Assembly: GCA_024239075.1 (NCBI GenBank)
Contig: JANBVI010000032.1
Coordinates: 1-64,000 of the forward strand
Reading direction: 5' to 3'
DNA from: Fischerella sp. CENA71
Lineage (GTDB): Bacteria > Cyanobacteriota > Cyanobacteriia > Cyanobacteriales > Nostocaceae
Length of the DNA: 64,000 nucleotides
Shown: one piece after another, positions 54,246 through 62,120 of the stretch
Layout of the letters: each line of letters starts with the position of its first letter
Position numbering within the stretch: position 1 is the stretch's first letter
Made by a program: the position numbers and the translations under genes
Notes under the pieces: generated by a model
What the model was told of the DNA's origin: nothing
The model's database searches: none
What the model saw: the letters and a program-made list of their open reading frames with translations, nothing else

Positions 54246-54343
54246 TTGTCCTTTGTCATTTGTCCTTTGTCATTTGTCATTGTGTCATTTGTCACTAGCT
54301 AATAACTAATGACTAATGACCAATGACCAATGACTAATAACTA
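54246..54343. repeat. heptamer repeats TCATTTG/TCCTTTG and TGACCAA
   Basis: Two opposed tracts (54246-54295 and 54300-54335) of 7-base words lie between the permease and ferritin-like genes. Confidence 0.8.
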
Positions 54344-54778
54344 CTAACTAAAATCGCGTAACATTTTCTTCAATTCAAGATTATGCATCTCTTCTTGACC
54401 GATCATAGTTCGAGCAAATTCTTCAAGATAAATGCTGGCATCACTGACTGTTTCAAGCAAGTTTTTATACAACTCTAGTGCTTTTTTCTCATGTGACAAG
54501 CTTTCTTCTAAAATATGCTTAACTGAATGCTTGTAACTTTCTTCTATTGGTGCAATTTTCAGGGTAGGGTGTCCATCTAAACCCGTGAGAATTTCTCCTA
54601 CTTGTTGAGCGTGAAGTAAAGATTCGCTTGCTTGGGCCTTAAAAAAGGTAACAATCGGAATGCGATTTGGGCCAGTTACCATCAAAGAGTAATGAGTGTA
54701 ACGCACAACTCCTGCCAATTCAAATTCCATGATGGCATTGAGCAGGTCGATAGTCTTGTTTTGGTCAAGTTCTTGCAT
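54344..54778 (-). CDS. ferritin-like / bacterioferritin-family protein
   Basis: This 144-residue four-helix-bundle protein has carboxylate and His residues in the expected places: MEFELAGVVRYTHYSLM (helix A), QASESLLHAQQVGEIL (helix B), EESLSHEKKALELYKNLL (helix C) and MIGQEEMHNLELKKMLR (helix D, ExxH). In helix B the spacing is E-x3-H rather than E-x2-H. There is no clear heme Met. It should bind a di-iron centre and store or buffer iron. Co-orientation with FTR1 and the HhH lipoprotein makes it part of an iron-uptake locus. Confidence 0.82.
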   Translation of the reverse strand: MQELDQNKTIDLLNAIMEFELAGVVRYTHYSLMVTGPNRIPIVTFFKAQASESLLHAQQVGEILTGLDGHPTLKIAPIEESYKHSVKHILEESLSHEKKALELYKNLLETVSDASIYLEEFARTMIGQEEMHNLELKKMLRDFS

Positions 54779-54923
54779 CAGTATCTTAGTCTACGCTAGA
54801 AGTCAGAAGTTTTTGGTGATGAGCTAAAAGTTAGATAGTTTCTAACTTTTTATTTATGACTAAATTTTAAACTCTGACCTTGGAACAAAAAGTCAAGGGT
54901 AAGCGACTCTCGTGTTGATTTTG

Positions 54924-54950
54924 AGGACTAAAGTCCTTACTACGAACTTA
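54924..54950. repeat. dispersed repeat copy (AGGACTAAAGTCCT core)
   Basis: The palindromic core AGGACTAAAGTCCT is followed by TACTACGAACTTA, the reverse complement of the repeat seen at 27288 and 32651. Confidence 0.8.
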
Positions 54951-54951
54951 A

Positions 54952-55995
54952 TTATCGTTGTGCTTGGGTTTTGGAATTGTCAATCACTTTTTGAGATGCT
55001 GATTCTATCGCTTTGATTTCTTTGGTGACTTCTTCTGGAGTATTAACTGGTTTGGCTGGTGGAATCACGGTAGGCCAAGCTTTTTTCAGTTGAGTCATAC
55101 TCGCTTTAATTGCTTTGTCTGCGTCTGGATGATCTTTTGCCATTTGACTAGAGATACTTTGATACAATTCGTCAGCGTAGATTACAAAACCACGGGAATC
55201 TTGATATTCAATGGCTGCGGCGATTTTACCATCAGCGATCGCTGCACCATATTCTGAGTTTGCAGAATCTAACAAACCGTTAATTACCTGGAGTACAAAT
55301 GAAGGTTGGGTGCGTTGTGCTTCTGGTAATGCTGCGATCGCTCCATCTACTGATTCCATAGAAGTAGTAAAATTAGTTTTGACTTTGGCATCTTTGGGGT
55401 TAGATTTCACCAAATCTTGCAAACTCACCAAAGTTGTTTTAAATTCTTTGACTTTGCGATCGTTCAATTGTTCTTCTACATCAACATAAATCTCTTCAAC
55501 TGGGTGTCCAATATGAGGTTCTGCTTGTTTTGGTTGATTTTGATCCAAAAGTTCTTGCGCTACAATCAGATGTCCTTTCATCAATCCTAGCTTTGTCATG
55601 TAATCAACATCTTTGGCTTCTCCAGTCAAAACCACTTCTTGAACAGTCACCTGATCCTTAATTTTGTCAAACTGTTCTTGGCTAATAACCTTCTTGCTAA
55701 CTAATTCATCTGGACTAGCGTAAGGGCGATTTGCCTGAATTTTATTCGATAATGCTGGTACACCTAGCTGCGCCTCAAATTTATCCAACTCAGACAAGAT
55801 AGCTGTATTGATGTTAATTTGTTTTTTGCTACCATGACCGCTATGGCTTACTGCTTCAGTTGTTTGTGCAACAGAGTTCGGAGTATTAGTTGCTGGTGAA
55901 TTTTCGGTGGTTGAAGTGCCACCATTATTACAAGAACTCAGACTCACAATCGCACAAGCTGCGACAGCCAGACACAGATAACGAAAATTTTTCAT
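54952..55995 (-). CDS. lipoprotein with a helix-hairpin-helix domain, iron-uptake associated
   Basis: This is a 347-residue exported lipoprotein (signal peptide with lipobox LSSC near residue 22). A His-rich linker (SHSGHGSKK) leads to a ComEA-like HhH segment (ININTAILSELDKFEAQLGVPALSNKIQANRPYASPDELV) at residues 60-115. The remaining 220 residues are helical with HLIVAQELL and EPHIGHPVEEIYVDVE, where His and Glu residues could bind metal as in EfeO/imelysin-like proteins. It heads the minus-strand run with the ferritin-like and FTR1 genes. A periplasmic iron-handling role is inferred; DNA binding by the HhH part is unlikely outside the cytoplasm. Confidence 0.72.
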   Translation of the reverse strand: MKNFRYLCLAVAACAIVSLSSCNNGGTSTTENSPATNTPNSVAQTTEAVSHSGHGSKKQININTAILSELDKFEAQLGVPALSNKIQANRPYASPDELVSKKVISQEQFDKIKDQVTVQEVVLTGEAKDVDYMTKLGLMKGHLIVAQELLDQNQPKQAEPHIGHPVEEIYVDVEEQLNDRKVKEFKTTLVSLQDLVKSNPKDAKVKTNFTTSMESVDGAIAALPEAQRTQPSFVLQVINGLLDSANSEYGAAIADGKIAAAIEYQDSRGFVIYADELYQSISSQMAKDHPDADKAIKASMTQLKKAWPTVIPPAKPVNTPEEVTKEIKAIESASQKVIDNSKTQAQR

Positions 55996-56435
55996 CTTTG
56001 CTCCAAGGAGTTTGTAAAAGCAAGCAAGTAAAAGCGTTTTTTAGCTATATCAGCAGTCGGAGATGCCAAATTGCTATGGTGACAATATTTCTCGGTTAAG
56101 GATTTTTCGTCATAATTTGGGTCATGTAGAGACGCGCCATGGCGCGTCTCTGGTGGGTTTAAATGTCAATCGATTTGTCTTATCCGAGCAGTATTGGCTA
56201 TGGTGATATTTGACATCTTGTCTTGGATTTTGCTAAGTTATTCTTGCATCTAGTGAGAGTTTTTATCAACTATTTGACTATTTGATTAGCTAAAATTTAA
56301 TAAATAGTTTCAAATTAGTTACTATACAATTAAAAGTTATTACTAAAAATTATTAGTTAAAAGCTAGAAATTCATCAATAACGCTGCTATTTATATCAGT
56401 TTGTATTTGAGCATCAAATACTAGTAATTTGTGAA
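55996..56435. other. intergenic region with a dispersed palindrome
   Basis: These 440 bp contain the GTAGAGACGCGCC palindrome at 56126-56151 and otherwise AT-rich sequence. No clear Fur box was found upstream of the HhH lipoprotein. No gene was seen. Confidence 0.5.
56126..56151. repeat. dispersed palindrome, same family as in recF
   Basis: GTAGAGACGCGCCATGGC followed by GCGTCTCT; the inner AGAGACGCGCCATGGCGCGT core is an almost perfect inverted repeat. It matches 51681-51708 with one central substitution. Confidence 0.85.
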
Positions 56436-57461
56436 TTAAGTATTTTTTGCCGTATTTTGCGAGCCTTTCTCAGCTACAACTTCAAATAAGCCCATACATC
56501 CGTTTTCTGCGATCGCATCTTGATGAGGATGAAACATATACTTACCTGGGTAGCGAAAAGCAAATTCTAAGATGTGACGTTCTGCAATACCCATCGTCAC
56601 TACATCGCTTTTTCGGCTAGGAGTCAGAGTCATTCCAGTCGGGTAAATATCAAAAAAATTAGCGTGCAAGTGGAATGTCACTGCGGGATCAAATTCAATA
56701 ATGTTGAGAACATATAATCGAATCAACTGATTTTGGTAAATGCGAATCGGATGATCCATGTAGTAATGGGGTAAACCATTAAAGGCGTAATATTCATTGT
56801 GATTATCGTCATTAACATCATACCCAGCCATTACCAATACAATTTCATCCGCAGCTGGGCGCGGCTTGGGCGGATCAACTATAAACATGCCGTATAATCC
56901 TTTGGCAATATGTCGAGTCACAGGTTCAATGTGACAGTGATAGAGATGAACACCAAAGGGTTCAGCATCAAATTCATAAATTGTGGCGTTACCGTTGCTA
57001 ACTGGACGAACACCGTCCATTTCAGCAGGGTGGATACCGTGAAAATGTAAAGAGTGGGAATGTCCAGCTTGGTTGAGGAATAATATCCGTACGCGATCGC
57101 CTTGTTTTACTCTCAGTGTCGGCCCCGGTATACGACCATTCAAATCCCAAATATTGTACGATACAGCACTATTAAGTTGAATCTCCGAAGTTCCAGCAGT
57201 TAAGCGAAACTCCCGGATTGTCCGGCCATTTTCTCGCTTCAGTGTCCCATAATCAAAATTTCGCAATACTTGTACCGGGTTGACAGCGCTGTTGGAATTT
57301 TCCTGTGTCTCTAAAGGTGGTACTCTCACCAATTGCTTTTGTGTTGCTAACCTATCCCATACCACGGATGCGCCAGCAACACCTGCACCTGCTAATCCTA
57401 GCTTTAGCAGTTGACGGCGATTCAAGAATTTTTCTTGATTGAGAGCAAAGTAATCAGGCAT
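56436..57461 (-). CDS. two-domain multicopper oxidase, Tat-exported
   Basis: This is a 341-residue copper oxidase. A twin-arginine leader (NRRQLLKLGLAGAGVAG) follows the start at 57461. Copper ligands are seen in SLHFHGIHP, in VHLYHCHIEPVTRHIAKGLYGM (a type 1 site with Cys, His and Met in domain 1), in VTFHLHANFFDIYP and in YMFHPHQDAIAENGCMG in domain 2. Two cupredoxin domains make this a small laccase / NirK-like two-domain enzyme rather than a three-domain CueO. Next to an FTR1 permease, a ferroxidase role like yeast Fet3 is inferred. An upstream Met at 57488 is less likely because it lengthens the n-region. Confidence 0.83.
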   Translation of the reverse strand: MPDYFALNQEKFLNRRQLLKLGLAGAGVAGASVVWDRLATQKQLVRVPPLETQENSNSAVNPVQVLRNFDYGTLKRENGRTIREFRLTAGTSEIQLNSAVSYNIWDLNGRIPGPTLRVKQGDRVRILFLNQAGHSHSLHFHGIHPAEMDGVRPVSNGNATIYEFDAEPFGVHLYHCHIEPVTRHIAKGLYGMFIVDPPKPRPAADEIVLVMAGYDVNDDNHNEYYAFNGLPHYYMDHPIRIYQNQLIRLYVLNIIEFDPAVTFHLHANFFDIYPTGMTLTPSRKSDVVTMGIAERHILEFAFRYPGKYMFHPHQDAIAENGCMGLFEVVAEKGSQNTAKNT

Positions 57462-57579
57462 GATACTATCGGTAATGATTTGCAGCAAAAAACAAACTGC
57501 AAATTTTTTGCAATTACTTTATATTCATATAATAATTAAAAATTATTGTCAATTATTCTTTTTTGTCTGCAAGGGACTA

Positions 57580-57614
57580 CAGATCCCCGACTTCTTTGAA
57601 GAAGTCGGGGATCT
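57580..57614. repeat. dispersed palindrome AGATCCCCGACTTCTT, second copy
   Basis: The arms 57580-57596 and 57600-57614 pair over about 15 bases. It is the same repeat as 46100-46134 and lies in the divergent spacer between the oxidase and cbiM. Confidence 0.8.
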
Positions 57615-57706
57615 GAACACTCGCGACTCATTATGTTGTTAGACAGAAATCAAGCTATCATTACCAAATTCCGAAAAGCCTATAAATATTTATTGCGAAG
57701 CATAAT

Positions 57707-57725
57707 GATAATGATAATCATACTA
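57707..57725 (+). promoter_or_regulatory. Fur/Zur-like box upstream of cbiM
   Basis: GATAATGATAATCATACTA matches the classical 19-bp Fur consensus at 16 positions, including the first 15 without a mismatch. It lies 70 to 88 bp upstream of the cbiM start and about 250 bp from the divergent multicopper oxidase. Zur boxes are similar, so iron, zinc or another metal could be the signal. The other spacer sequence shows nothing further. Confidence 0.6.
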
Positions 57726-57794
57726 TAAATAGTTGAAGAATAAAATTTGCCAATATAAACTAAATCCTTATATATCTTCAAGGGATGGCTGATT

Positions 57795-58556
57795 TTGAGA
57801 ATTATTCTTAAACGAAAAGGTGTATTACCAATCCTGCTGGGGATTTTCAGCTTTTATATAGTCGTGAGTGCTGCTGCACCAGCCTATGCGATGCACATCA
57901 TGGAAGGCTTTTTACCTGTAAGCTGGGCAGTTTTTTGGTGGATAGTAGCTTTACCATTTTTTGTATTGGGGTTACGACGAATATCACAAATTACCCAAGC
58001 CAACCCGCAATTAAAATTACTCTTAGCATTGGCGGGAGCATTTACGTTTGTGCTATCTGCATTAAAAATGCCATCGGTGACAGGTAGTTGTTCCCATCCT
58101 ACAGGAACAGGATTAGGAGCAATACTATTTGGGCCTTTGGCTATGTCTGTACTGGGTAGTTTGGTACTCCTATTTCAAGCATTACTCTTGGCTCATGGTG
58201 GTTTAACGACATTGGGAGCGAATGCATTTTCGATGGCGATCGCAGGGCCATTTGTTGCTTATTGGATTTATCGCTTATTAATGCCAACAGGTAAACAAAG
58301 ATTAGCAATATTTCTGGCTGCTGCGATCGCAGATTTGGTTACTTATATCGTGACTTCGATCCAATTAGCTTTAGCATTTCCCGCACAAGTTGGTGGAATC
58401 ATCGCTTCCTTTATCAAATTTGCCAGCATCTTTGCTATCACACAAGTTCCTTTAGCAATTAGTGAAGGATTGTTAACGGTACTAGTGTGGAACTGGCTTG
58501 CTAATTATGGTCGTCAAGAATTAGAAATGTTGCAGCTAATCAAGCAAGATGAGTAA
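57795..58556 (+). CDS. cbiM: ECF cobalt/nickel transporter S-component CbiM, with signal peptide
   Basis: This 253-residue membrane protein recognises Co2+ or Ni2+ for an ECF importer. Residues 1-32 form a signal peptide ([15 protein letters not shown] to APAYA), and the predicted mature start is [12 protein letters not shown], the metal-binding Met-His-Ile N-terminus of CbiM. Family blocks are [28 protein letters not shown] and [22 protein letters not shown]. The start codon appears to be TTG. It begins the set cbiM, CDF, cbiN, cbiQ, cbiO. A Fur/Zur-like box lies upstream. Confidence 0.9.
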   Translation: MRIILKRKGVLPILLGIFSFYIVVSAAAPAYAMHIMEGFLPVSWAVFWWIVALPFFVLGLRRISQITQANPQLKLLLALAGAFTFVLSALKMPSVTGSCSHPTGTGLGAILFGPLAMSVLGSLVLLFQALLLAHGGLTTLGANAFSMAIAGPFVAYWIYRLLMPTGKQRLAIFLAAAIADLVTYIVTSIQLALAFPAQVGGIIASFIKFASIFAITQVPLAISEGLLTVLVWNWLANYGRQELEMLQLIKQDE

Positions 58557-58686
58557 TATCAGGTATGGCTAATCACTGGTTATTCAAATACTTGTAATGA
58601 CTTCAGGTGATGGGTTAGGATGTCACACAATACATGAACATGTATTCATATATTTTTTACCAGAATAGACATTTTCCCCCATAGCT

Positions 58687-59595
58687 ATGTCCATCCACCA
58701 TCACCACGGCCACCACCATCAGCCCACTTACAATCGCGCCTTTATTATTGGCATTATTCTGAATATGGGATTTGTGATCGTTGAAGCGGTATTTGGTTTT
58801 CTGACGAATTCCTTAGCTTTATCTGCGGATGCTGGACACAATCTCAGTGACGTGCTGGGATTAGTATTGGCTTGGGGTGCAAGTTGGCTTGCTCGTCGTC
58901 GCCCAACCAAGCGTTATACTTACGGATTGCGTCGTTCTTCGATCTTAGCTGCTCTGCTCAACGCTTGTTTACTGTTGGTAGCTATGGGAGCGATCGCCAT
59001 AGAAGCGATTCAACGCTTGAGTAACCCCATGCCGGTGACTGGAAGCACTATGATTACTGTAGCCTTTGTCGGGATTGTGATTAATGGCATTACAGCTGCG
59101 ATGTTCATGTCTGGTAAAGAGCGAGATTTAAACATTAAAGCAGCATTTTTGCATATGGTGGCTGATGCCTTAGTATCTTTAGGTGTGGTTTTAGCTGGTA
59201 TCGCCATTGTCACAACTAACTGGCTATGGTTCGATCCAGTGATCAGTTTAATTATTGTTGTGGTAATTTTAGTTGGCACTTGGAAGTTGTTATCTCAGTC
59301 ACTGGATTTGGTACTAGATGCTGTTCCTCAAGGAATAGATTTGCTAGCAGTGCGTACTTACTTAGCAGAACTTCCTGGTGTGGTGGCTGTTCATGATTTG
59401 CATATTTGGGCTATGAGTACCACCGAGCCAGCACTAACAGCACATTTGGTTATGCTTACTGGTAATCCTGGTGATGCTTTTTTATCCCGAATTAGCATGG
59501 ATTTACATGATAAGTTTAGCATTGAACATACCACGATTCAGATAGAAACTGGTAATTTTTTATTACCCTGCGCTCAGAAAAATTGCTGTGATTAG
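58687..59595 (+). CDS. cation diffusion facilitator (CDF) transporter, His-rich N-terminus
   Basis: This 302-residue inner-membrane metal/proton antiporter is of the CzcD/ZitB type. MSIHHHHGHHHQ at the start is a metal-binding tail. Six helices are visible with the transport sites SADAGHNLSDVLGLV (HxxxD) in helix 2 and HMVADALVSLGVV (HxxxD) in helix 5. The C-terminal cytosolic domain has VVAVHDLHIWAMSTTEPALTAHLVM. CDF proteins export Zn2+, Co2+ or similar ions. It is embedded between cbiM and cbiN of an import operon in the same orientation, which is unexpected for an exporter. It could balance over-import of Co/Ni. Confidence 0.9.
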   Translation: MSIHHHHGHHHQPTYNRAFIIGIILNMGFVIVEAVFGFLTNSLALSADAGHNLSDVLGLVLAWGASWLARRRPTKRYTYGLRRSSILAALLNACLLLVAMGAIAIEAIQRLSNPMPVTGSTMITVAFVGIVINGITAAMFMSGKERDLNIKAAFLHMVADALVSLGVVLAGIAIVTTNWLWFDPVISLIIVVVILVGTWKLLSQSLDLVLDAVPQGIDLLAVRTYLAELPGVVAVHDLHIWAMSTTEPALTAHLVMLTGNPGDAFLSRISMDLHDKFSIEHTTIQIETGNFLLPCAQKNCCD

Positions 59596-59735
59596 TACTC
59601 TATCAAGCTAAGTTGGGAAGGATTATTAGTGAAAGATTTATCGCTCTATTAAGCACTGAAGTGCTGACTACAAACTAGGTAAATTTGATTGGTTGAACTA
59701 TTAGATAGTTACACAAAAATATGGACTATTAAATT

Positions 59736-60065
59736 ATGACTCATTCAAAATCAAAAAATAAAAAATATACATGGAATAATTGGTTGTTACTATTAGCTGT
59801 AGTAGCATTATCGGCAACACCATTGGTAGTACTAAAAGACGCAAAGTTTGGTGGTGCAGATAGCAAAGCTCAAGAAGCTATTCAAGAGATACAGCCTCAA
59901 TATGAACCTTGGTTTAATTCACTCATTCAAATATCTAGTTCGGAAGTACAAAGCCTCTTATTTGCCGTGCAAGCGGCTGCGGGTGCTGGTGTCATTGGTT
60001 ATGTAATTGGACTTTATAAAGGGCGCTCAGAAAAACAAAATCATCATAATGAAAATTCAGATTGA
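59736..60065 (+). CDS. cbiN: ECF cobalt transporter component CbiN
   Basis: This 109-residue small membrane protein has two helices (WLLLLAVVALSATPLVV and SLLFAVQAAAGAGVIGYVIGLYKG) with the conserved periplasmic segment AKFGGADSKAQEAI between them. CbiN helps load Co2+ into CbiM. It overlaps the start of cbiQ by 17 bases, indicating translational coupling. Presence of CbiN marks this module as a cobalt-type transporter (NikN differs). Confidence 0.88.
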   Translation: MTHSKSKNKKYTWNNWLLLLAVVALSATPLVVLKDAKFGGADSKAQEAIQEIQPQYEPWFNSLIQISSSEVQSLLFAVQAAAGAGVIGYVIGLYKGRSEKQNHHNENSD

Positions 60066-60861
60066 TACCCTAGCTTATACTAATCGTTTGTGTTGGTTGC
60101 CACCGGAACAAAAACTACTATTTGCTAGTGTCTTACTAATAATTGCAGCCTTTGGTCATCCTTTTGTACAAATTGTGATTGCACTTTGGATGAGTATTTG
60201 GATAGTCATTTATGCAGGTATTTCTAGCAAAATATATTTTAAATTAATTTACGTAGCAACTTTTTTTTGGTTAACTAGTCTACCCGCTTTAGTTATTAAT
60301 GGGATAGAAGTATCTCATTTAAATTTAGTAAAAGATGACTCAATTATCGGATTAGCTTTCGGCAATTATTACTTATATATCAGTCATCATGGTGCTGTAC
60401 AGGGTTTAACAATTTTAACGCGAGCTTTAGCTTCTCTTTGTTGTTTGTATTTTATTGTTCTGACTATTCCTTTTACTGCTCTCTTACAAACTCTCAGGCG
60501 TATAGGCTGTCCAATAATAATTACAGAATTGTTATTACTGATGTATCGCTTTATTTTTGTGCTATTAAACACAGCTTCTGAGTTATGGGTTGCTCAACAA
60601 GCTCGTGGGGGATACTGTAATTTTGCTACGGGTATGAGAAGTTTAGCGCTATTAATTGGACAACTTCTCAAACGCACAATAGAAAACTATCGCCAAGTTT
60701 CCTTGAGTTTAGAATCCAGAGGTTTTAATGGAGAATTGCGAGTTTGGCATCCCCATCGTTATCATCAATCAAAGCGTTATACAATAGAGGCTATTTTTGG
60801 CTGCGCTTTATTAATAGCATTAGAGTGGGGGCAGAATGCAGGAATGGTTACTCGAATTTGA
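60049..60861 (+). CDS. cbiQ: ECF transporter transmembrane component CbiQ
   Basis: This 270-residue T-component couples the ATPase to CbiM. The start at 60049 gives MKIQIDTLAYTNRLCWLPPEQKLLFA; an upstream frame start overlaps cbiN by more. About five helices are visible. The coupling-helix motifs are AQQARGGYCNFATGMRSLALLIGQLLKR and the second Ala-Arg-Gly-like LESRGFNGELRVW. It overlaps cbiN by 17 and cbiO by 26 bases. It is the full-length partner of the ATPase at 60836. Confidence 0.9.
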   Translation: MKIQIDTLAYTNRLCWLPPEQKLLFASVLLIIAAFGHPFVQIVIALWMSIWIVIYAGISSKIYFKLIYVATFFWLTSLPALVINGIEVSHLNLVKDDSIIGLAFGNYYLYISHHGAVQGLTILTRALASLCCLYFIVLTIPFTALLQTLRRIGCPIIITELLLLMYRFIFVLLNTASELWVAQQARGGYCNFATGMRSLALLIGQLLKRTIENYRQVSLSLESRGFNGELRVWHPHRYHQSKRYTIEAIFGCALLIALEWGQNAGMVTRI

Positions 60862-61669
60862 ACAAGTAGATTATACTTATTCAGGTGCTAAAGAATCGGC
60901 AATTAATAATCTCAATTTAAAAATACCAGCAAAAAAAAGGTGTGCCTTAATTGGTCAAAATGGTTGTGGAAAAACTACTCTATTTTTATTAGCTAATGGT
61001 TTATACAAACCAGACCGAGGCAAAATTATTTGGCAAAGAAAGCCACTACAATATGATCGCAAATCTTTAGTAAAATTACGTAAACAAGTTGGCGTAGTTT
61101 TTCAAGATCCCGAACAACAACTAGTTGCTTCTACCGTAGAAGAAGATATTTCTTATGGATTATGTAATTTAGGTTTACCAGACATTGAAATTCAAAAGCT
61201 AGTCGAGCAAGCATTAATTGAATTTGATTTAATCGAACTTGCTCAAAGACCTGTACATCATTTAAGTTTAGGTCAGAAAAAGCGAGTTTCGATCGCCGAT
61301 GTGATGGTACTCAAACCAGAATTATTATTGTTAGATGAACCAACAGCCTATTTAGATAGGCTGCATACTCGTAAGTTAATGACGACTTTACAAAATATCC
61401 ATGCTGCTGGCACAACAATAGTTATGGCCAGCCATGATCTTGATTTAGTTTATCGTTGGGCAGATTGGATATTTGTGATGGATAGAGGAAGGCTGGTGTT
61501 GGAAGGAAAGCCCCAAGATGTATTTAATCAACGCGAAATTCTGGAGGAATTGCAGCTAGGAGTACCCTTAATTTGTGAGATGTTGGGTGCTGTTAATGAA
61601 ATTACTAAAGATGAAGCTCTTTTAGAGCAATTACAACAGCGAATATTAAATGAATTTCTTTATTTGTAG
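60836..61669 (+). CDS. cbiO: ECF transporter ATPase CbiO
   Basis: This 277-residue energy-coupling ATPase has Walker A GQNGCGKTTLFLLANGLYKPDRG near residue 42, the Q-loop VGVVFQDPEQQLVASTVEEDISYG, the signature HHLSLGQKKRVSIADVMVLKPELLLLDEPTAYLD and the H-loop IVMASHDLDLVYRWAD. The signature has LSLGQ rather than LSGGQ, common in CbiO. It is the only ECF ATPase in the window and may serve the second CbiM-CbiQ module too. A terminator follows at 61689. Confidence 0.92.
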   Translation: MQEWLLEFEQVDYTYSGAKESAINNLNLKIPAKKRCALIGQNGCGKTTLFLLANGLYKPDRGKIIWQRKPLQYDRKSLVKLRKQVGVVFQDPEQQLVASTVEEDISYGLCNLGLPDIEIQKLVEQALIEFDLIELAQRPVHHLSLGQKKRVSIADVMVLKPELLLLDEPTAYLDRLHTRKLMTTLQNIHAAGTTIVMASHDLDLVYRWADWIFVMDRGRLVLEGKPQDVFNQREILEELQLGVPLICEMLGAVNEITKDEALLEQLQQRILNEFLYL

Positions 61670-61688
61670 GAATTTGTCAAAAACAAGT

Positions 61689-61721
61689 TTCCCGATTTCA
61701 TTAATGAAATCGGGAATTTTT
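61689..61721 (+). terminator. terminator of the first cbi operon
   Basis: TTCCCGATTTCATTAATG pairs with GAAATCGGGAA as a long inverted repeat (61689-61716) and is followed by TTTTT. It is 20 bp after the cbiO stop. Confidence 0.85.
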
Positions 61722-62120
61722 ATCTTAAGTATTCATAAGGCAAATAGAATTTATATATTTTATTAATTATATTTCAAGTAAAAAGTTATTTATGTGGAAT
61801 TTTTGTTGAGAATTCTTAATTTTTTAAAATTTATTAAAACATAAAACTTATTGTGTTTTAGACAACAAGTCGTAACGTCACAAAAAGTATTTGTTTTTTG
61901 TTTTGTTTACTTACAATCTTTAACAATTAAAAGTATAAGTAAATTATTTTATACAACTTTTCTTGTCAATAATCCTGAAGTAAGAGTATAAAATCCCCCA
62001 AGAGGGCATTGCACAAAAGGGGTAAATTTTGTTTCTTATGAATTAGTTTCATGATTTAGCTTCATTCTGTGGCTATTAAGAATTTATTTGTGCCAATAAA
62101 AACAAAAATAGGGGAACCGA
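61722..62120. other. AT-rich region upstream of the second cbi module
   Basis: These 399 bp are very AT-rich, apart from a CCCCCAAGAGGGCATTGC piece near 61997. No cobalamin riboswitch core, NiCo riboswitch or Fur-type box was recognised. It should hold the promoter of the second cbiM. Confidence 0.4.

Noticed and set aside
61722-62120. Possible cobalamin or NiCo riboswitch before the second cbiM
   Set aside because: The AT-rich leader shows no B12-box-like GCCACTG element and no multi-helix GC-rich fold recognisable by eye.
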